Positions 1 through 10,394 are shown, counted from the first letter of the stretch. The stretch: DNA of 64,000 bases from Oceanospirillum sediminis (GCF_014164585.1 NZ_JACJFM010000009.1:1-64000), one strand, 5' to 3'. Numbers and translations: made by a program. The notes: generated by a model from the sequence alone, not told the origin.

Positions 1-481
1 TTATGGCCAGTTTACTGTCCGTAGGATATGTGATGGCTTTTTCCTGAACCGTTGTATCCACTAAAACAACAGGCTCTTCTGCAGCTTCACCATGTAAGGC
101 GACCGAAAGAGCAAACAGTCGGTTAACCCCTTCTTTTCCCAATCGCTGACGAAACTTGACCAGCTCCGTACTGTGACAGGGAGGTGTTGTTTGAAAGTGG
201 GTTTCACCACAAAACGCCTGGTAGTAAGGATTCATTTGCCACTGTTCAACAATGGCTTCATCACTCAGGTCATACAGCTGCTTGAGCATCAGAAGGCCAG
301 TCATCAAACGAATCGGTTTAGCTTTACGTCCGATGGCGCTGTAAAGAGGTGAGAATTCCAGTTCCAGCGCCTGCCAGTCAATAGCACGACTTAAGGCGAG
401 TAAAGGGTGAGTATCATCAAGCTGATTGATGATATCGAAAAAGCTGAATTGGGCAGAATCAGAAGGGCTTTTAGTCAGCAT
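1..481 (-). mobile_element. IS5-type transposase, N-terminal part (runs off left edge)
   Basis: The reverse strand is open from an ATG at 481 to the window edge (160 codons, no stop). The product begins MLTKSPSDSAQ and carries the N-terminal DUF772-like region of IS5/IS1182-type transposases, with the characteristic segment ELVKFRQRLGKEGVNRLF. This is followed by VDTTVQEKAITYPTDSKLA, which holds the first Asp of the DDE catalytic triad. The remaining catalytic residues lie outside the window. The frame stays open upstream of the ATG to about 565 but has no other Met, so 481 is the likely start. The element abuts a peptidase gene lacking its start, which suggests the insertion cut that gene. 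I cannot assign the exact IS family or see the other end. Confidence 0.85.
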
Positions 482-492
482 ATCGGAGCCAT

Positions 493-537
493 TTTCGACC
501 AGAAACTGAAGACACAGCTTACCGCTCCTGGTCGAAA
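493..537. repeat. 10-bp inverted repeat just upstream of the transposase start
   Basis: TTTCGACCAG (493-502) is perfectly complementary to CTGGTCGAAA (528-537), with a 25-nt loop. It lies 12 bp upstream of the transposase ATG, so it would form in the transposase mRNA leader. IS elements often carry such structures to damp read-through expression, but that role is inference. It could also mark part of the IS end. Confidence 0.5.
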
Positions 538-600
538 TGATCCATGCCTGAATAGCTAATTTGTTTTAAAAACAGTCTATTAAGGGCTTTTCAGGGCTGA

Positions 601-1515
601 CTATGTACTATTTTTCTCTGGTTAACTTTTATCCGGATAGCGGGTGCCGAAGATGCTTCACCTTCTGAACCGGCTACCAGCAGCTGGCGTGTCGCCGTTA
701 TCGACCGATTTTATGAGCCTGTTATCGATGATCAGCAGGAGCAGGAAAGGCAACGCGTACTGTATGGCTTGCTTGATCTTGATAATGATGAGTTACCCGA
801 ACCCTATTATCACGGGGATCTGGTACAGATGATTGCCAGCCACCCCAGCTTTATTTTTCTGCGTTACCCGATAAGAGATTCATCTCAGCCCCTGAAGGCG
901 ATCCTCACTCAGTTAGCACGTATTAAGACGGGGTTTGCCCGTTTTCCTGTCGATGCTCTTATTCTGTCCTGGGAATCATCGACCTTAATCAGTGCATTTG
1001 AAAAGCCCCTGAAGCGAGAGAATGTTAAACATTATAAAGCGCTGATCCGGGAATGGGGGCACTCACATTCTGTCTGGTATTACAGCCGTCAGATTATCCA
1101 TAACATTGAGTGGCTGACAGAGAGAGGCGTCAGGGTATTTACCATTGCAGGTAATGGCGGTTCAGGCATGGTGAATACGTTTTCATTTGCCAGCGGGGTG
1201 ATCACTGTTGGCGCTTCGGAACCAGAGTTATCTCACTTTATTGCCAATAATGTATTTGTAGATCACTTTGCCAATGCAGTATACGAACCCATAAGAGTGG
1301 ATAACAATCAAGGGCAACCCAGAGGCTATGATCTTAATAACGATGCCTGTATAGATATACCCGTTAACAGACTAAGCAGTTACTACTCTTCAGATGTGCA
1401 ATTAAGCAGGAAACCCTGGCCTATTCTGAAAGGATCCTCTTTTGCTGCTCCGGCAGCAATGAAGGCCAGCTTTATTAAGCACAGTCAGATTTGCCAGTCT
1501 GATGACTCTGCCTGA
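601..1515 (+). pseudogene. S8 (subtilisin-like) serine peptidase, 5'-truncated next to the IS
   Basis: One frame is open from 601 (just after a TGA at 598-600) to the stop at 1513-1515. All three subtilase catalytic positions are visible in order: Asp in VAVID (codon 703), His in YYHGDLV (codon 811) and Ser in GSSFAAP (codon 1438), plus an AGNGG oxyanion-type Asn. The first codons read LCTIFLWLTFIRIAGAEDA, which looks like the hydrophobic core and cleavage region of a signal peptide. No ATG, GTG or TTG lies ahead of the catalytic Asp, so the natural start and first residues are missing. The simplest reading is truncation by the adjacent IS. Later TTG or ATG starts would lose the catalytic Asp, so the remnant is probably not functional unless an IS-borne start is used. 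Confidence 0.75.
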
Positions 1516-1554
1516 GTTAAATGTCTGATTGAAAAACAGAGAGCCACGACTCTG

Positions 1555-2457
1555 TTAGCTGATCAGTACAGATTTGTTTCTACCGCCGTGTTTAGCTCTG
1601 TACAGGGCTTTATCGGCTCTTTCTACCAGGGTTTCTGTCGTATCTCCGGGGTGATAGCCTGCAATGCCCAGACTGACAGAAACTCGTCCAGATACAGCAG
1701 AGGCTTTATGGGGAATATTCAGATCGTAGATAAACTGTCTGTGCTTTTCTGCAATATTAATAGCCTGTTCACTGGTCGTCCCCGGAAGGACCAGTGCAAA
1801 CTCTTCACCACCAAATCTAGCGACAAGATGCGTCAGGCCTTCTGAACACTTATCCAGCGCTGTTGCTACCTGACGTAAGCACTTATCCCCGCTATTGTGG
1901 CCATAGTTATCGTTATAATCCTTGAAACTGTCTATATCCAGCATAACCAGCGATAAGGGAGACAGGTTTTGTTCACTCAGTTTCATTTCATGGTTCAGAT
2001 AATCATCAAAGTAGCGCCGATTCGCGATGCCTGTTAATGGATCTGTCAGGTTGAGATGTTGCAGCATATCCCTTTGTCTTTTCAGCTCAATGTGATTGGC
2101 CACTCTGGCTTTGACAATAGCGGGACTGAAAGGCTTGGTGATATAGTCAACGGCGCCCATTTCCAAGCCTCGGGTTTCTTCTTCTACCGTACCTTTGACA
2201 GTAATAAAAATAATCGGGATATGCCGGGTTGATTCATCTTCCTTTAAACGACGACACACTTCATAGCCATCAATATCAGGCATAATAACATCAAGCAGGA
2301 TCAGATCCGGGGCTTGTTCCGCATGGGCCCGTTTCAGCGCCTGCTCTCCACTTTTAGCAACAACAATGTCGTATTCATCTTCCATCAGAGCTGCAAGCAC
2401 TGTGATATTCAGACGTTCATCATCAACAATGAGTACTTTTCCTCCATTGCGTTTCAT
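1555..2457 (-). CDS. Response regulator with GGDEF output (PleD-like diguanylate cyclase)
   Basis: The 300-aa protein has an N-terminal receiver domain (VLIVDDE acidic pocket; phospho-acceptor Asp in LILLDVIMPDIDGYE). A C-terminal GGDEF domain carries the active motif ARFGGEEF and the LDIDSFKDYND metal/nucleotide site. It should make c-di-GMP when phosphorylated. The residues before GGEEF do not form the RxxD inhibitory I-site, so product feedback looks absent. I chose the ATG at 2457 because GGAG sits 9 nt upstream. A start 11 codons earlier (2490) lacks such a site and would overlap the upstream kinase. With the 2457 start only one base separates it from the kinase stop, so the two are very likely co-transcribed and translationally coupled. 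The kinase is its obvious phosphodonor. Confidence 0.93.
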   Translation of the reverse strand: MKRNGGKVLIVDDERLNITVLAALMEDEYDIVVAKSGEQALKRAHAEQAPDLILLDVIMPDIDGYEVCRRLKEDESTRHIPIIFITVKGTVEEETRGLEMGAVDYITKPFSPAIVKARVANHIELKRQRDMLQHLNLTDPLTGIANRRYFDDYLNHEMKLSEQNLSPLSLVMLDIDSFKDYNDNYGHNSGDKCLRQVATALDKCSEGLTHLVARFGGEEFALVLPGTTSEQAINIAEKHRQFIYDLNIPHKASAVSGRVSVSLGIAGYHPGDTTETLVERADKALYRAKHGGRNKSVLIS

Positions 2458-2458
2458 A

Positions 2459-5400
2459 TTACGAATCTCCGAATTCTGATTTAAAGTCATTTTCTAACAC
2501 GTTCAGCGCTTCTTCTGCATCATCGAACTCAAACTCATCAAGCAAGGACTGAACATTTCCCACTTTGTCTGCAAAGGATTCAGGCATCAGCTCCTTAAGC
2601 TCTGATGCTTTCTGAGCCGCCTGGAAACTGCCATCTGTAATAAAACGTTTCAGTTCTAACAGACAGCGGGCTATTTTTTCCTGTTCAGCCGTCTCAAGCC
2701 GACAAACCATGCTATGCGCTGTCACTGAAGACGTTGCCTGTTGAATCGCTGTTTCAATTGAACCGGTATTGTATTCACTCAAGTCAGATATGGCTCGGGC
2801 AGGTGTATTTCTGTTAAACCGGATAACCTCCTCCTGCAGAGCTTTCATTCTTAATCCGAGAACAACACCAGCATCCTGAGGATCTTCATTTTCCTTAAGG
2901 CACATTTCATATCTTGCAGCTGCCTCAGAAACAGCCATTGCCCCCAGATTAGCTGCAGCCCCCTTAACAGTATGAGCCAGTGAAGTACCGGCTTTTTTAT
3001 CATCGCTCTGATAGTATTCACTCAGGTCAGACAAACAGTCGCTATAGGTAGCAATAAACTCTGTCAGCAGTTTCCGGTAGATCTTTTTATTTCCGGCAAC
3101 CCGAGCGACACCTGAAGCGGTATCCAGGGTATCAGGCACATCCTTCTCTGTGTCAAAGTCCATAAAAGGTATAAAGCCTGAGTTTTCAGGCAAAGGGGTT
3201 TCAGGCTTCAGCCAGCGCAAAAGAGTCTGATACAGATGGGTCGGATTAATAGGCTTGGCAATATGGTCATTCATGCCCACTCTGAGACAATGTTCTTTTT
3301 CTGCATTAAGTGCGTGAGCTGTCATGGCAATAACAGGCAGCTCTCTGGGAGTCAGGCGCTCCCGGATCTTTTCAGTCGCATGATAACCATCCAGAACGGG
3401 CATCTGGATATCCATCAATACAATACGGAACATCCTGGTTTCAACAAGATGTACAGCATCCAGTCCATTATCAGCAACTGTCACATTAACACCTTGCTGT
3501 TCAAGTAATTCACGGGCAATTTGCTGGTTAATCTTGTTATCCTCTACCAACAGAATATTGATGCCATCCAGCTCTGCTGTATCCATCAGAATAGTTTCTG
3601 AACCACCTTCTCTGCCCGGACTGAAATTCGGATCCAAAGCTTTCAACATACTCCTGCGTAACAGAGACGGACTGACAGGTTTAACCAACACAGCCGAGAA
3701 GCTGTCCAGAGAGGCCTGTTCTTCCAGCTCATGTTTACCCCGGCCCGTTACCATTATGATCGATGGCAAAGGAGAGGTCGGAGCCAGCTGGCTGATATTC
3801 TGACTGCTGGTAATACCATCCATTCCGGGCATAATCCAATCCATGAGCACCAGATCATAAGCATCATTTGCTGAGCAGGCCTGCTTCACTTTTTCATAAG
3901 CTTCCAGGCCTGTTTCGGCCGTATCAATACGCATTTGATAGCTTTCAGCTACAGCAGAAAGCATATGTCGTGATGTTGAGTTATCATCAGCAATCAGCAC
4001 ACGTTTACCAGCCAGTTGACTGACCTCTTTAATATATCCGGGCTGACTTTCAGGGGATTTAAATGGCAGGGTAATAAAAAACTGAGTCCCGGCATTGACC
4101 TGGCTTTTAACTTCGATACGGCCTTTCATCATTTCGATTAACTGTCTGGTAATAGCAAGCCCAAGCCCCGTACCACCAAAACGACGTGTAGTGGTTGAAT
4201 CAGCCTGAGAGAAAGGCTGGAACAGCTTATCTATCACTAACTGGCTCATACCGATACCGGTATCGGACACAGAAAAGCGTAGCTGGTAGCGGGAGCCACC
4301 AACTTTCTGGCTTTCTATCAGCAGGGTTATTTCTCCTTTTTCCGTAAACTTAACGGCATTACTGGCAATATTCAGCAGTATCTGGCCAAGCCGGAGAGGG
4401 TCGCCCACAAGCTGATCCGGTACTTCAGGTCCGTACATAATAAATATTTCCAGCCCCTTTTCTTCAGCACGGATGCGTATCAGATCACTAAGGTGCTCCA
4501 GCACATCTTCCAGAGAAAACTCTGTCTCTTCTATTTGCAGATACCCGGCCTCAATTTTGGAAAAATCCAGAATATCGTTAATCACGCCCAGCAAACTGTC
4601 CGAAGCTCGTTCTATTTTCTTAAGGTAATCTGCTTGCTGTGGCGTCAGGCTGGTACGCAGGGTCAGATGAGCAAACCCAGTGATAGCATTCAGAGGTGTG
4701 CGTATTTCATGGCTCATGTTGGCCAGAAAGCCTGATTTGGCCTGAGTAGCCTGAATCGCTTCATCACGGGCCTTTTGCAGGGCCTCTTCATTTTCTTTCT
4801 GATGGGAAATATCAACAATCCAGTACAGAATGCACTCTTCATCCTGCCAGGTCATTTTTTCTATGGTAATCAGACACCAGAGATGACTGCCATCTTTACG
4901 TTTCAGCTCAGCAGACCGGGTTGAAACGCGACCATTTTTGTTAAACTCTTCAAGAAACTCTTGCTGGTCTTCCGGGTTAACCCAGCTCTCGGAGCTGGTT
5001 TTACCTTTCCAGTCATCCTGACTGTAACCAAGAAGCCGGGCACATTGCTCATTGGAATAGATAATCACGCCATCACTGATACGGGATAACCCTACACCAA
5101 CAGGGCTTGATTCAAGGATATTTTTGAGCCGCTTTTCACTATTTCTGATCAGAGACTGTTCCTGAAGCGCTTTTTCTTGTCGGGCCAGAGTTTTCTGAGC
5201 CTGCAGGCGTTCGATCTCTGTAGCAGCCCTGACTGCAAAAATCTTCATCAGGGAAACGATTCGGGAAGGGTCTGATACCGGAGATGATGACATGGCTATC
5301 AGAATCCCGATAGGCTTACCTTCAGAGGAGCGCAGAGGTATACCCACATAACCGCTGGCATCAAATGTTTTTAACGTTTCATCGGCCGGGAATATCTTGC

Positions 5401-7336
5401 CAACGTCTTTCTCAAAGATCGTCGTACCTGAAGTGATCACCTGCTCTGAAGGAGTATGATTCAACTCATAACAGATGTTATGTGCCAGATGCCCATGAGA
5501 AGCAATTGCCAGAGACTGGATCTGTCTGCCCGACCTGGAACGAAGCTTTCCGGCAATAACATATTCTGTATTCAGATATTCAGCCAGAACAGTGACCAGC
5601 TTTTCGAAGAAATCCTGCCCGGTTTCATAAGAGATACCTTCTGCCAGCACTCTGAGCAGATTCTCATATTCTTTTCTGGCAGAGATATCTGATATGCGAT
5701 GTATCTGAATATGTTTATTATGGCTGCTGATAATATGGTGCGTAACGCCACCCCAGAAGCGTGAACCGTTTTTTCGTTTCAGCATAATTTCTGAAAGGTG
5801 CTGGTTTCTTTCCGATGCAGGCGACAGAGAAACTTGTGGAATAAGCTGCCCCAGTGTCATAAGCCTTAACTCTTCAGTACTATAGCCAAATAACCTTTCA
5901 GCAGCAGGGTTAGCATCAAGAATTCTCTGATCATGGTGAATAATCACTGCTTCTGATGAAATATCCTGAAACTGGTTTAATCTGTCCTTACTTTCCTCCA
6001 GCTCTGCTGTACGTTGCTGTACTTTGAATTCCAGCTCATCTCTGACAGAACGCAGGGCAACTTCAGCTGAATACATTTTAGCCCGGTCACGATTCATATC
6101 ATTGGCGGCATTGGCCAGCACTTCCAGTTCCTGATACTCCAGCCCCCGACTATCAATCTCTACCGGAGCAGTTTTAGCTTCTTCAAAAAAACGTTCGAGC
6201 CTCTCGATACCAGATTGCATATTCAGAAACAACTGACGGGATAATATCCAGGACATCGCCAACCCGATTAACAGAATAACCAGACTGATCAGGCTTTGAA
6301 GCAGCAGCTCTTCTCTGAAACTATCCTTTTTTTGCGCAAGTAAGAGATCAATCTTATCCAGTTCAGCGCTGGCACCCAGAACCCATTGCCAATCGGACAG
6401 CTTCTTTATGTAGGAGATACGGGTAGGCATCATACCTGTCGAGGTTTCTTTCCATGCGTGAAAGATATATTCGTTGTCATCCTGGCCTGTAGCAGGAGGG
6501 GCTGAAGTATCAGCAGATGATGTTTTACCCCAGGACGTATCAGGCTGAATCATGATATTACCCTGACTAAGAATAGCCCGCCCCATATAGGTATTCAGAA
6601 ACAGAGAACCATTATTGCCAAAACGGACTTTCGCCAGCCGCGATACAATTTCTGACTGAATACTGGATGTGAATTCGTCAAGATACTCCCCTGTACCTAT
6701 GTACCACCCCAGTTCAGACAGACTCTTGATATAGGCTATTTTAGGAAACAGATCGCCGGATTCATCAGGTTTTAGCCAGTTATAAAACTGATAGCCTTCA
6801 TCAGCCTGACGCATAATAGTGATGGCTTCCTGCACAATAACGCGACCATCGGGTGTTCTCAGGCTAAATCCACTACGACCTTCTAAATGAGGTGTCAGGC
6901 CATGAGCCTGAATAATGCCGTCCATAGAAACAGCAAAAACATACCCCTTTCCCTTATTGTAATTGAAAGAGCGTATCGTTTGTTTTATAAGATCAATACG
7001 TTCTGATTCCGATATACTGTCTGGCGCGTTGTTCAGAGTATCAGTAATAATACTGTGAATATTAATGATCTGTTCTTTTAGTCTGTCTTTCAGGCGTTGC
7101 TCTGTGGATGACTTCATATAAAAGATAAAGTCTTCTGCTTTCTCAACCTCACGTTTTAACAGATCTTTCTGTTCATTAAGATAGTTTTCCTGTATTCGTC
7201 CAATTTGCTTACTGAATACTGTGTATTTTTCGTTAAACCAAAGAAAAACGACCAGGCCAACGCAAAGCGTGGAAATCATTACCGTATTGCGAATAACTGT
7301 CTGACTGAGTGTTCTGGCTGCCATGGTATGTCCCAC
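2459..7336 (-). CDS. Hybrid sensor histidine kinase (Cache-PAS-GAF-PAS-HisKA-HATPase-REC-REC-HPt)
   Basis: This very large (1625 aa) inner-membrane kinase has a transmembrane helix near residues 15-30. A periplasmic Cache-type sensor follows (about 35-330, with two repeated segments containing YIKSLSELGWYIG and YIKKLSDWQWVLG), then a second helix near 340-365. PAS (about 450-560), GAF (about 575-715) and a second PAS (about 735-850) come next. The HisKA phospho-His is in MSHEIRTPLNAITGF near 877, and the ATPase has DTGIGM and GGTGLGLAI boxes near 1045. Two receivers follow, with Asp in LMDWIMPGMDG near 1165 and LMDIQMPVLDGYH near 1312. An HPt domain has HTVKGAAANLG near 1455. It therefore contains a complete phosphorelay. 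The diguanylate cyclase directly downstream is the likely target. Start is GTG at 7336 or ATG at 7324, the latter preceded by GGGA; I cannot decide. The ligand is unknown. Confidence 0.93.
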   Translation of the reverse strand: MGHTMAARTLSQTVIRNTVMISTLCVGLVVFLWFNEKYTVFSKQIGRIQENYLNEQKDLLKREVEKAEDFIFYMKSSTEQRLKDRLKEQIINIHSIITDTLNNAPDSISESERIDLIKQTIRSFNYNKGKGYVFAVSMDGIIQAHGLTPHLEGRSGFSLRTPDGRVIVQEAITIMRQADEGYQFYNWLKPDESGDLFPKIAYIKSLSELGWYIGTGEYLDEFTSSIQSEIVSRLAKVRFGNNGSLFLNTYMGRAILSQGNIMIQPDTSWGKTSSADTSAPPATGQDDNEYIFHAWKETSTGMMPTRISYIKKLSDWQWVLGASAELDKIDLLLAQKKDSFREELLLQSLISLVILLIGLAMSWILSRQLFLNMQSGIERLERFFEEAKTAPVEIDSRGLEYQELEVLANAANDMNRDRAKMYSAEVALRSVRDELEFKVQQRTAELEESKDRLNQFQDISSEAVIIHHDQRILDANPAAERLFGYSTEELRLMTLGQLIPQVSLSPASERNQHLSEIMLKRKNGSRFWGGVTHHIISSHNKHIQIHRISDISARKEYENLLRVLAEGISYETGQDFFEKLVTVLAEYLNTEYVIAGKLRSRSGRQIQSLAIASHGHLAHNICYELNHTPSEQVITSGTTIFEKDVGKIFPADETLKTFDASGYVGIPLRSSEGKPIGILIAMSSSPVSDPSRIVSLMKIFAVRAATEIERLQAQKTLARQEKALQEQSLIRNSEKRLKNILESSPVGVGLSRISDGVIIYSNEQCARLLGYSQDDWKGKTSSESWVNPEDQQEFLEEFNKNGRVSTRSAELKRKDGSHLWCLITIEKMTWQDEECILYWIVDISHQKENEEALQKARDEAIQATQAKSGFLANMSHEIRTPLNAITGFAHLTLRTSLTPQQADYLKKIERASDSLLGVINDILDFSKIEAGYLQIEETEFSLEDVLEHLSDLIRIRAEEKGLEIFIMYGPEVPDQLVGDPLRLGQILLNIASNAVKFTEKGEITLLIESQKVGGSRYQLRFSVSDTGIGMSQLVIDKLFQPFSQADSTTTRRFGGTGLGLAITRQLIEMMKGRIEVKSQVNAGTQFFITLPFKSPESQPGYIKEVSQLAGKRVLIADDNSTSRHMLSAVAESYQMRIDTAETGLEAYEKVKQACSANDAYDLVLMDWIMPGMDGITSSQNISQLAPTSPLPSIIMVTGRGKHELEEQASLDSFSAVLVKPVSPSLLRRSMLKALDPNFSPGREGGSETILMDTAELDGINILLVEDNKINQQIARELLEQQGVNVTVADNGLDAVHLVETRMFRIVLMDIQMPVLDGYHATEKIRERLTPRELPVIAMTAHALNAEKEHCLRVGMNDHIAKPINPTHLYQTLLRWLKPETPLPENSGFIPFMDFDTEKDVPDTLDTASGVARVAGNKKIYRKLLTEFIATYSDCLSDLSEYYQSDDKKAGTSLAHTVKGAAANLGAMAVSEAAARYEMCLKENEDPQDAGVVLGLRMKALQEEVIRFNRNTPARAISDLSEYNTGSIETAIQQATSSVTAHSMVCRLETAEQEKIARCLLELKRFITDGSFQAAQKASELKELMPESFADKVGNVQSLLDEFEFDDAEEALNVLENDFKSEFGDS

Positions 7337-7415
7337 AGGCTTATCTCTTTATATTTCAAAGTAGGTGCCAGGGGTATGAAAATCCAGATTAGTGCTTTAA
7401 TTCATATTATGAAAG

Positions 7416-10394
7416 CTATGTCTCCATATCACCCAGAGCGGCATACTGATCATCCAGCATCATGGTCGTATCTGACAGTGTCATAGCTTTATAAAATAAC
7501 CAGCCCTGTAATATATCGCAGTTATTTTCGACCAGAATCTTACACTGCTCCTCGGTTTCAACACCTTCTGCGACCACTGTCATTCCCAACTCATGAGCCA
7601 TCGCAATAGTCGCGGCTACCAGTTTGCGGTCAGCCTCCACCGAAGGCAGATCACTGATAAACTCACGATCTATTTTCAGAGTATCGAATTGATATTTACG
7701 CAAATAACTCAGAGAGGAGTAACCCGTACCAAAGTCATCCATAGCCAGAGTAACGCCCAGAGATTCCAGCCAGCGCAGTTGCTCTTCAATCATAGGGTAA
7801 TCGGATAACAGTAATCCCTCTGTAATCTCAAATTCGATATTTTTGCTGTGTAAACCATAGTTAAGAATCAGAGACTCTATAGCAGGAATAAGGTCTTCCG
7901 AGCGAAACTGAACCGGAGATAAATTAACTGCGATAGAAAACTCCATCTGGTAACGCTCTTGCCAGTATTTAAGCGCTGCCAGAGATTCTTTCATCACAAA
8001 CAGACCTATCTCTTCAATCAGACCATTCTTTTCAGCAATAGGGATAAACTCCGCTGGAGAAACCATGCCTATGTCCTTATTGTTCCAGCGTAAAAGAGCT
8101 TCAAAGCTGACAATTTTTCGCAGCTTTGATTCCACTTTGGGCTGGAAATAAACTTCAAACTCATGGTTATTCAGCGCTTCATACATGTAACGCTCAAGCT
8201 CAAGCTTACGAGAGACATTGCGAATCAGGCTATCGGTATAAAAGGCATATCTTTCATGACTCTGCTTCTTGGCATAGTGAGTTGCCGTATCAGCATATTT
8301 CAGCAACAGCTCAGCTGTATCACCATCATTCGGGTATAAAGAGATTCCCAGGCTAACTTGCAGCGAAACCGACTGATCAGCCGTATCAAATTTATGATGA
8401 GTGCAGGCAATAATACGTTCAGCCAGCACGACGGAATCTTCAATGTCGAACAGTGTCTGCATAACAAGAAACTGATTCCCTCCCAGACGTCCAACGGTGA
8501 TATCTTTTTCACTCAAAGTCATTTTTAACCGACTGGAAAACGTCTTCAGTATCATATCGCCGGCTTTATGGCCAAAAGCTTCATTGACCTTTTTGAAATC
8601 ATTAATATCAACGGATAGCAGCGCAACTTTTCTCTGCTGCCGTCGAGCATCATCAATTAATCGGGATAAACGATCCAGAATAAGAAAACGGTTAGGCAGG
8701 TCTGTTAACTGGTCATAACTGGCGGAGTATTCCAACTGCGCAGTGCGTATGCGAACCTTTCGATTCAGCATAATATTCCACAACAGAACAGCACCGACTA
8801 CTATTGTGCAGGCAATAAAAATATTCCATAACGAGCTGTAATCAACGGTTGGACTGTACTCAACCGACAACCATTTTTCCGAGATGATTTTGCGTTGTCT
8901 CGGGCTGATGGAATCCAGCCCCTTCTGAAGTATGGAGGTCAATTCCGGCCAATCCTTTCTTACAGCAAAATGCAGACTCTGGACCTCTGTTGAAACTGGC
9001 GCTGCAATCTTCAGATTGGTTAAATTAAGTTTGCGAATCCAGTAGGTTACCGAAGCGACATTACCAATAAAGCTGTCAACTTCGCCACCTGAAACCGCCA
9101 TCAGAGATTCCTGCAAAGAACTATAGACCACAGGATCTATATCAGATTGCTCAGTAATATATCCGTAGTGTGAACTATCAGCCTGCACTGCAACCTGTAA
9201 AGTGTGCAGATCCTGTAATCCGGCAATGAAAGGGGCGTCATCACGGGTGACAATAACACGGTGAAAATTAAGATAGGGCTGAGTAAATGACAGATACTGC
9301 TGCCTCTGTTCAGTAATACCTACGGCTGGTAATACATCTATTGCACCTTTTTCGGCATTGCGAATCACATCTTCCCAGCTAAGCCCTCTGACAATCTGCA
9401 TATTCAGGTTCAGACGTTGATTGAGCAACCTGACATAGTCCGACACCATCCCCTGATAGCGATCTTCATCCAGGTATTCAAAAGGGGCAAATTCCGGATC
9501 GATGCCAAGACGAATCGTTTGATACTGTTTAATCCATTGTTGTTCTGAGTCTGTCAGCTTAATTTCTACCAGATTCTCCATATAGTCGACTGGTAGCCAT
9601 TTATCTCGCAGCTGTTGTAATTGCGCTTCTGAAACAGAATCCAGCGCCTTATTCAGGATCGATGCCAATTCAGGCCAGTCACGCCTGACCGCAAAGCTCT
9701 CATTTGCACTATGTCGATCATAAACAGCAGCATACTTCAGGTTGGTTAACAGATATTTATTACGAATAAAATGGCCAGCTCCCAGAAAGGTAATTGCACC
9801 ATCGGCATCACCCAGAGAAACAGCATTAAGAGCATCCTGCATAGTATCAACGTAAACAGGCCTGATTGTCGGAAACTCTTTTACTATCTTTTGTTCGTAC
9901 TGATAGCCTTTGACTAATGCAATGGTTTTCCCACTGACATCCTGCTTTCGGGTGATACGATGATCTTCTTCACGGGTAATCACAACCAGAGATTTATAAA
10001 TATAGGGTCTGGTGAACGTAAACCATTGCAGCCTGTCACTCTGTGCGACCATTGTCGCAACAACATCCAGCTGTTTATCCTGAGCAGCACGATAAAGGGC
10101 GGACCATTCATTTTCTGGGGCAATATTAAAGCGGATACCTGTTTTATCGCTGATCAGCCTCACCAGATCAACAGCGAAGCCTTCCAGTTCTCCCTGATCA
10201 TTTTTAAAACTATAAGGAGGAAAAAAGCCATCGTAGGCCAGTGTAATATCAGGATGCTCTTCCAGCCAGCGCCGTTCAGCTTCTGTAAGCTCTAATGGTG
10301 CAGCAATTGCTGAATGGGCCAGGGCCAGTAGCAGAAACAGACAGATCAATCCGGATACAAGTGAGGGATTTTTCCACGAAAGAGAAGTTCTCAT
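7416..10394 (-). CDS. Tandem periplasmic binding domains fused to GGDEF-EAL (c-di-GMP phosphodiesterase)
   Basis: The 992-aa protein begins with a signal peptide (LICLFLLLALAHSAIA). Two successive SBP_bac_3 (Venus-flytrap) domains follow, roughly 35-270 and 285-510. The layout recalls BvgS-type sensors. A transmembrane helix near 525-545 (LWNIFIACTIVVGAVLLW) leads to a GGDEF domain in which the signature is GGNQF, so cyclase activity is probably lost. The EAL domain looks complete: FEALLRW, NLSPVQFR, FEITEG, MDDFGTGYSSL, LKIDREF and VVAEGVETEEQ are all present. The expected activity is c-di-GMP hydrolysis controlled by a periplasmic ligand, probably an amino acid-like solute. It lies upstream of the hybrid kinase on the same strand with a gap of about 80 bp and may share its transcript. 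Confidence 0.93.
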   Translation of the reverse strand: MRTSLSWKNPSLVSGLICLFLLLALAHSAIAAPLELTEAERRWLEEHPDITLAYDGFFPPYSFKNDQGELEGFAVDLVRLISDKTGIRFNIAPENEWSALYRAAQDKQLDVVATMVAQSDRLQWFTFTRPYIYKSLVVITREEDHRITRKQDVSGKTIALVKGYQYEQKIVKEFPTIRPVYVDTMQDALNAVSLGDADGAITFLGAGHFIRNKYLLTNLKYAAVYDRHSANESFAVRRDWPELASILNKALDSVSEAQLQQLRDKWLPVDYMENLVEIKLTDSEQQWIKQYQTIRLGIDPEFAPFEYLDEDRYQGMVSDYVRLLNQRLNLNMQIVRGLSWEDVIRNAEKGAIDVLPAVGITEQRQQYLSFTQPYLNFHRVIVTRDDAPFIAGLQDLHTLQVAVQADSSHYGYITEQSDIDPVVYSSLQESLMAVSGGEVDSFIGNVASVTYWIRKLNLTNLKIAAPVSTEVQSLHFAVRKDWPELTSILQKGLDSISPRQRKIISEKWLSVEYSPTVDYSSLWNIFIACTIVVGAVLLWNIMLNRKVRIRTAQLEYSASYDQLTDLPNRFLILDRLSRLIDDARRQQRKVALLSVDINDFKKVNEAFGHKAGDMILKTFSSRLKMTLSEKDITVGRLGGNQFLVMQTLFDIEDSVVLAERIIACTHHKFDTADQSVSLQVSLGISLYPNDGDTAELLLKYADTATHYAKKQSHERYAFYTDSLIRNVSRKLELERYMYEALNNHEFEVYFQPKVESKLRKIVSFEALLRWNNKDIGMVSPAEFIPIAEKNGLIEEIGLFVMKESLAALKYWQERYQMEFSIAVNLSPVQFRSEDLIPAIESLILNYGLHSKNIEFEITEGLLLSDYPMIEEQLRWLESLGVTLAMDDFGTGYSSLSYLRKYQFDTLKIDREFISDLPSVEADRKLVAATIAMAHELGMTVVAEGVETEEQCKILVENNCDILQGWLFYKAMTLSDTTMMLDDQYAALGDMET

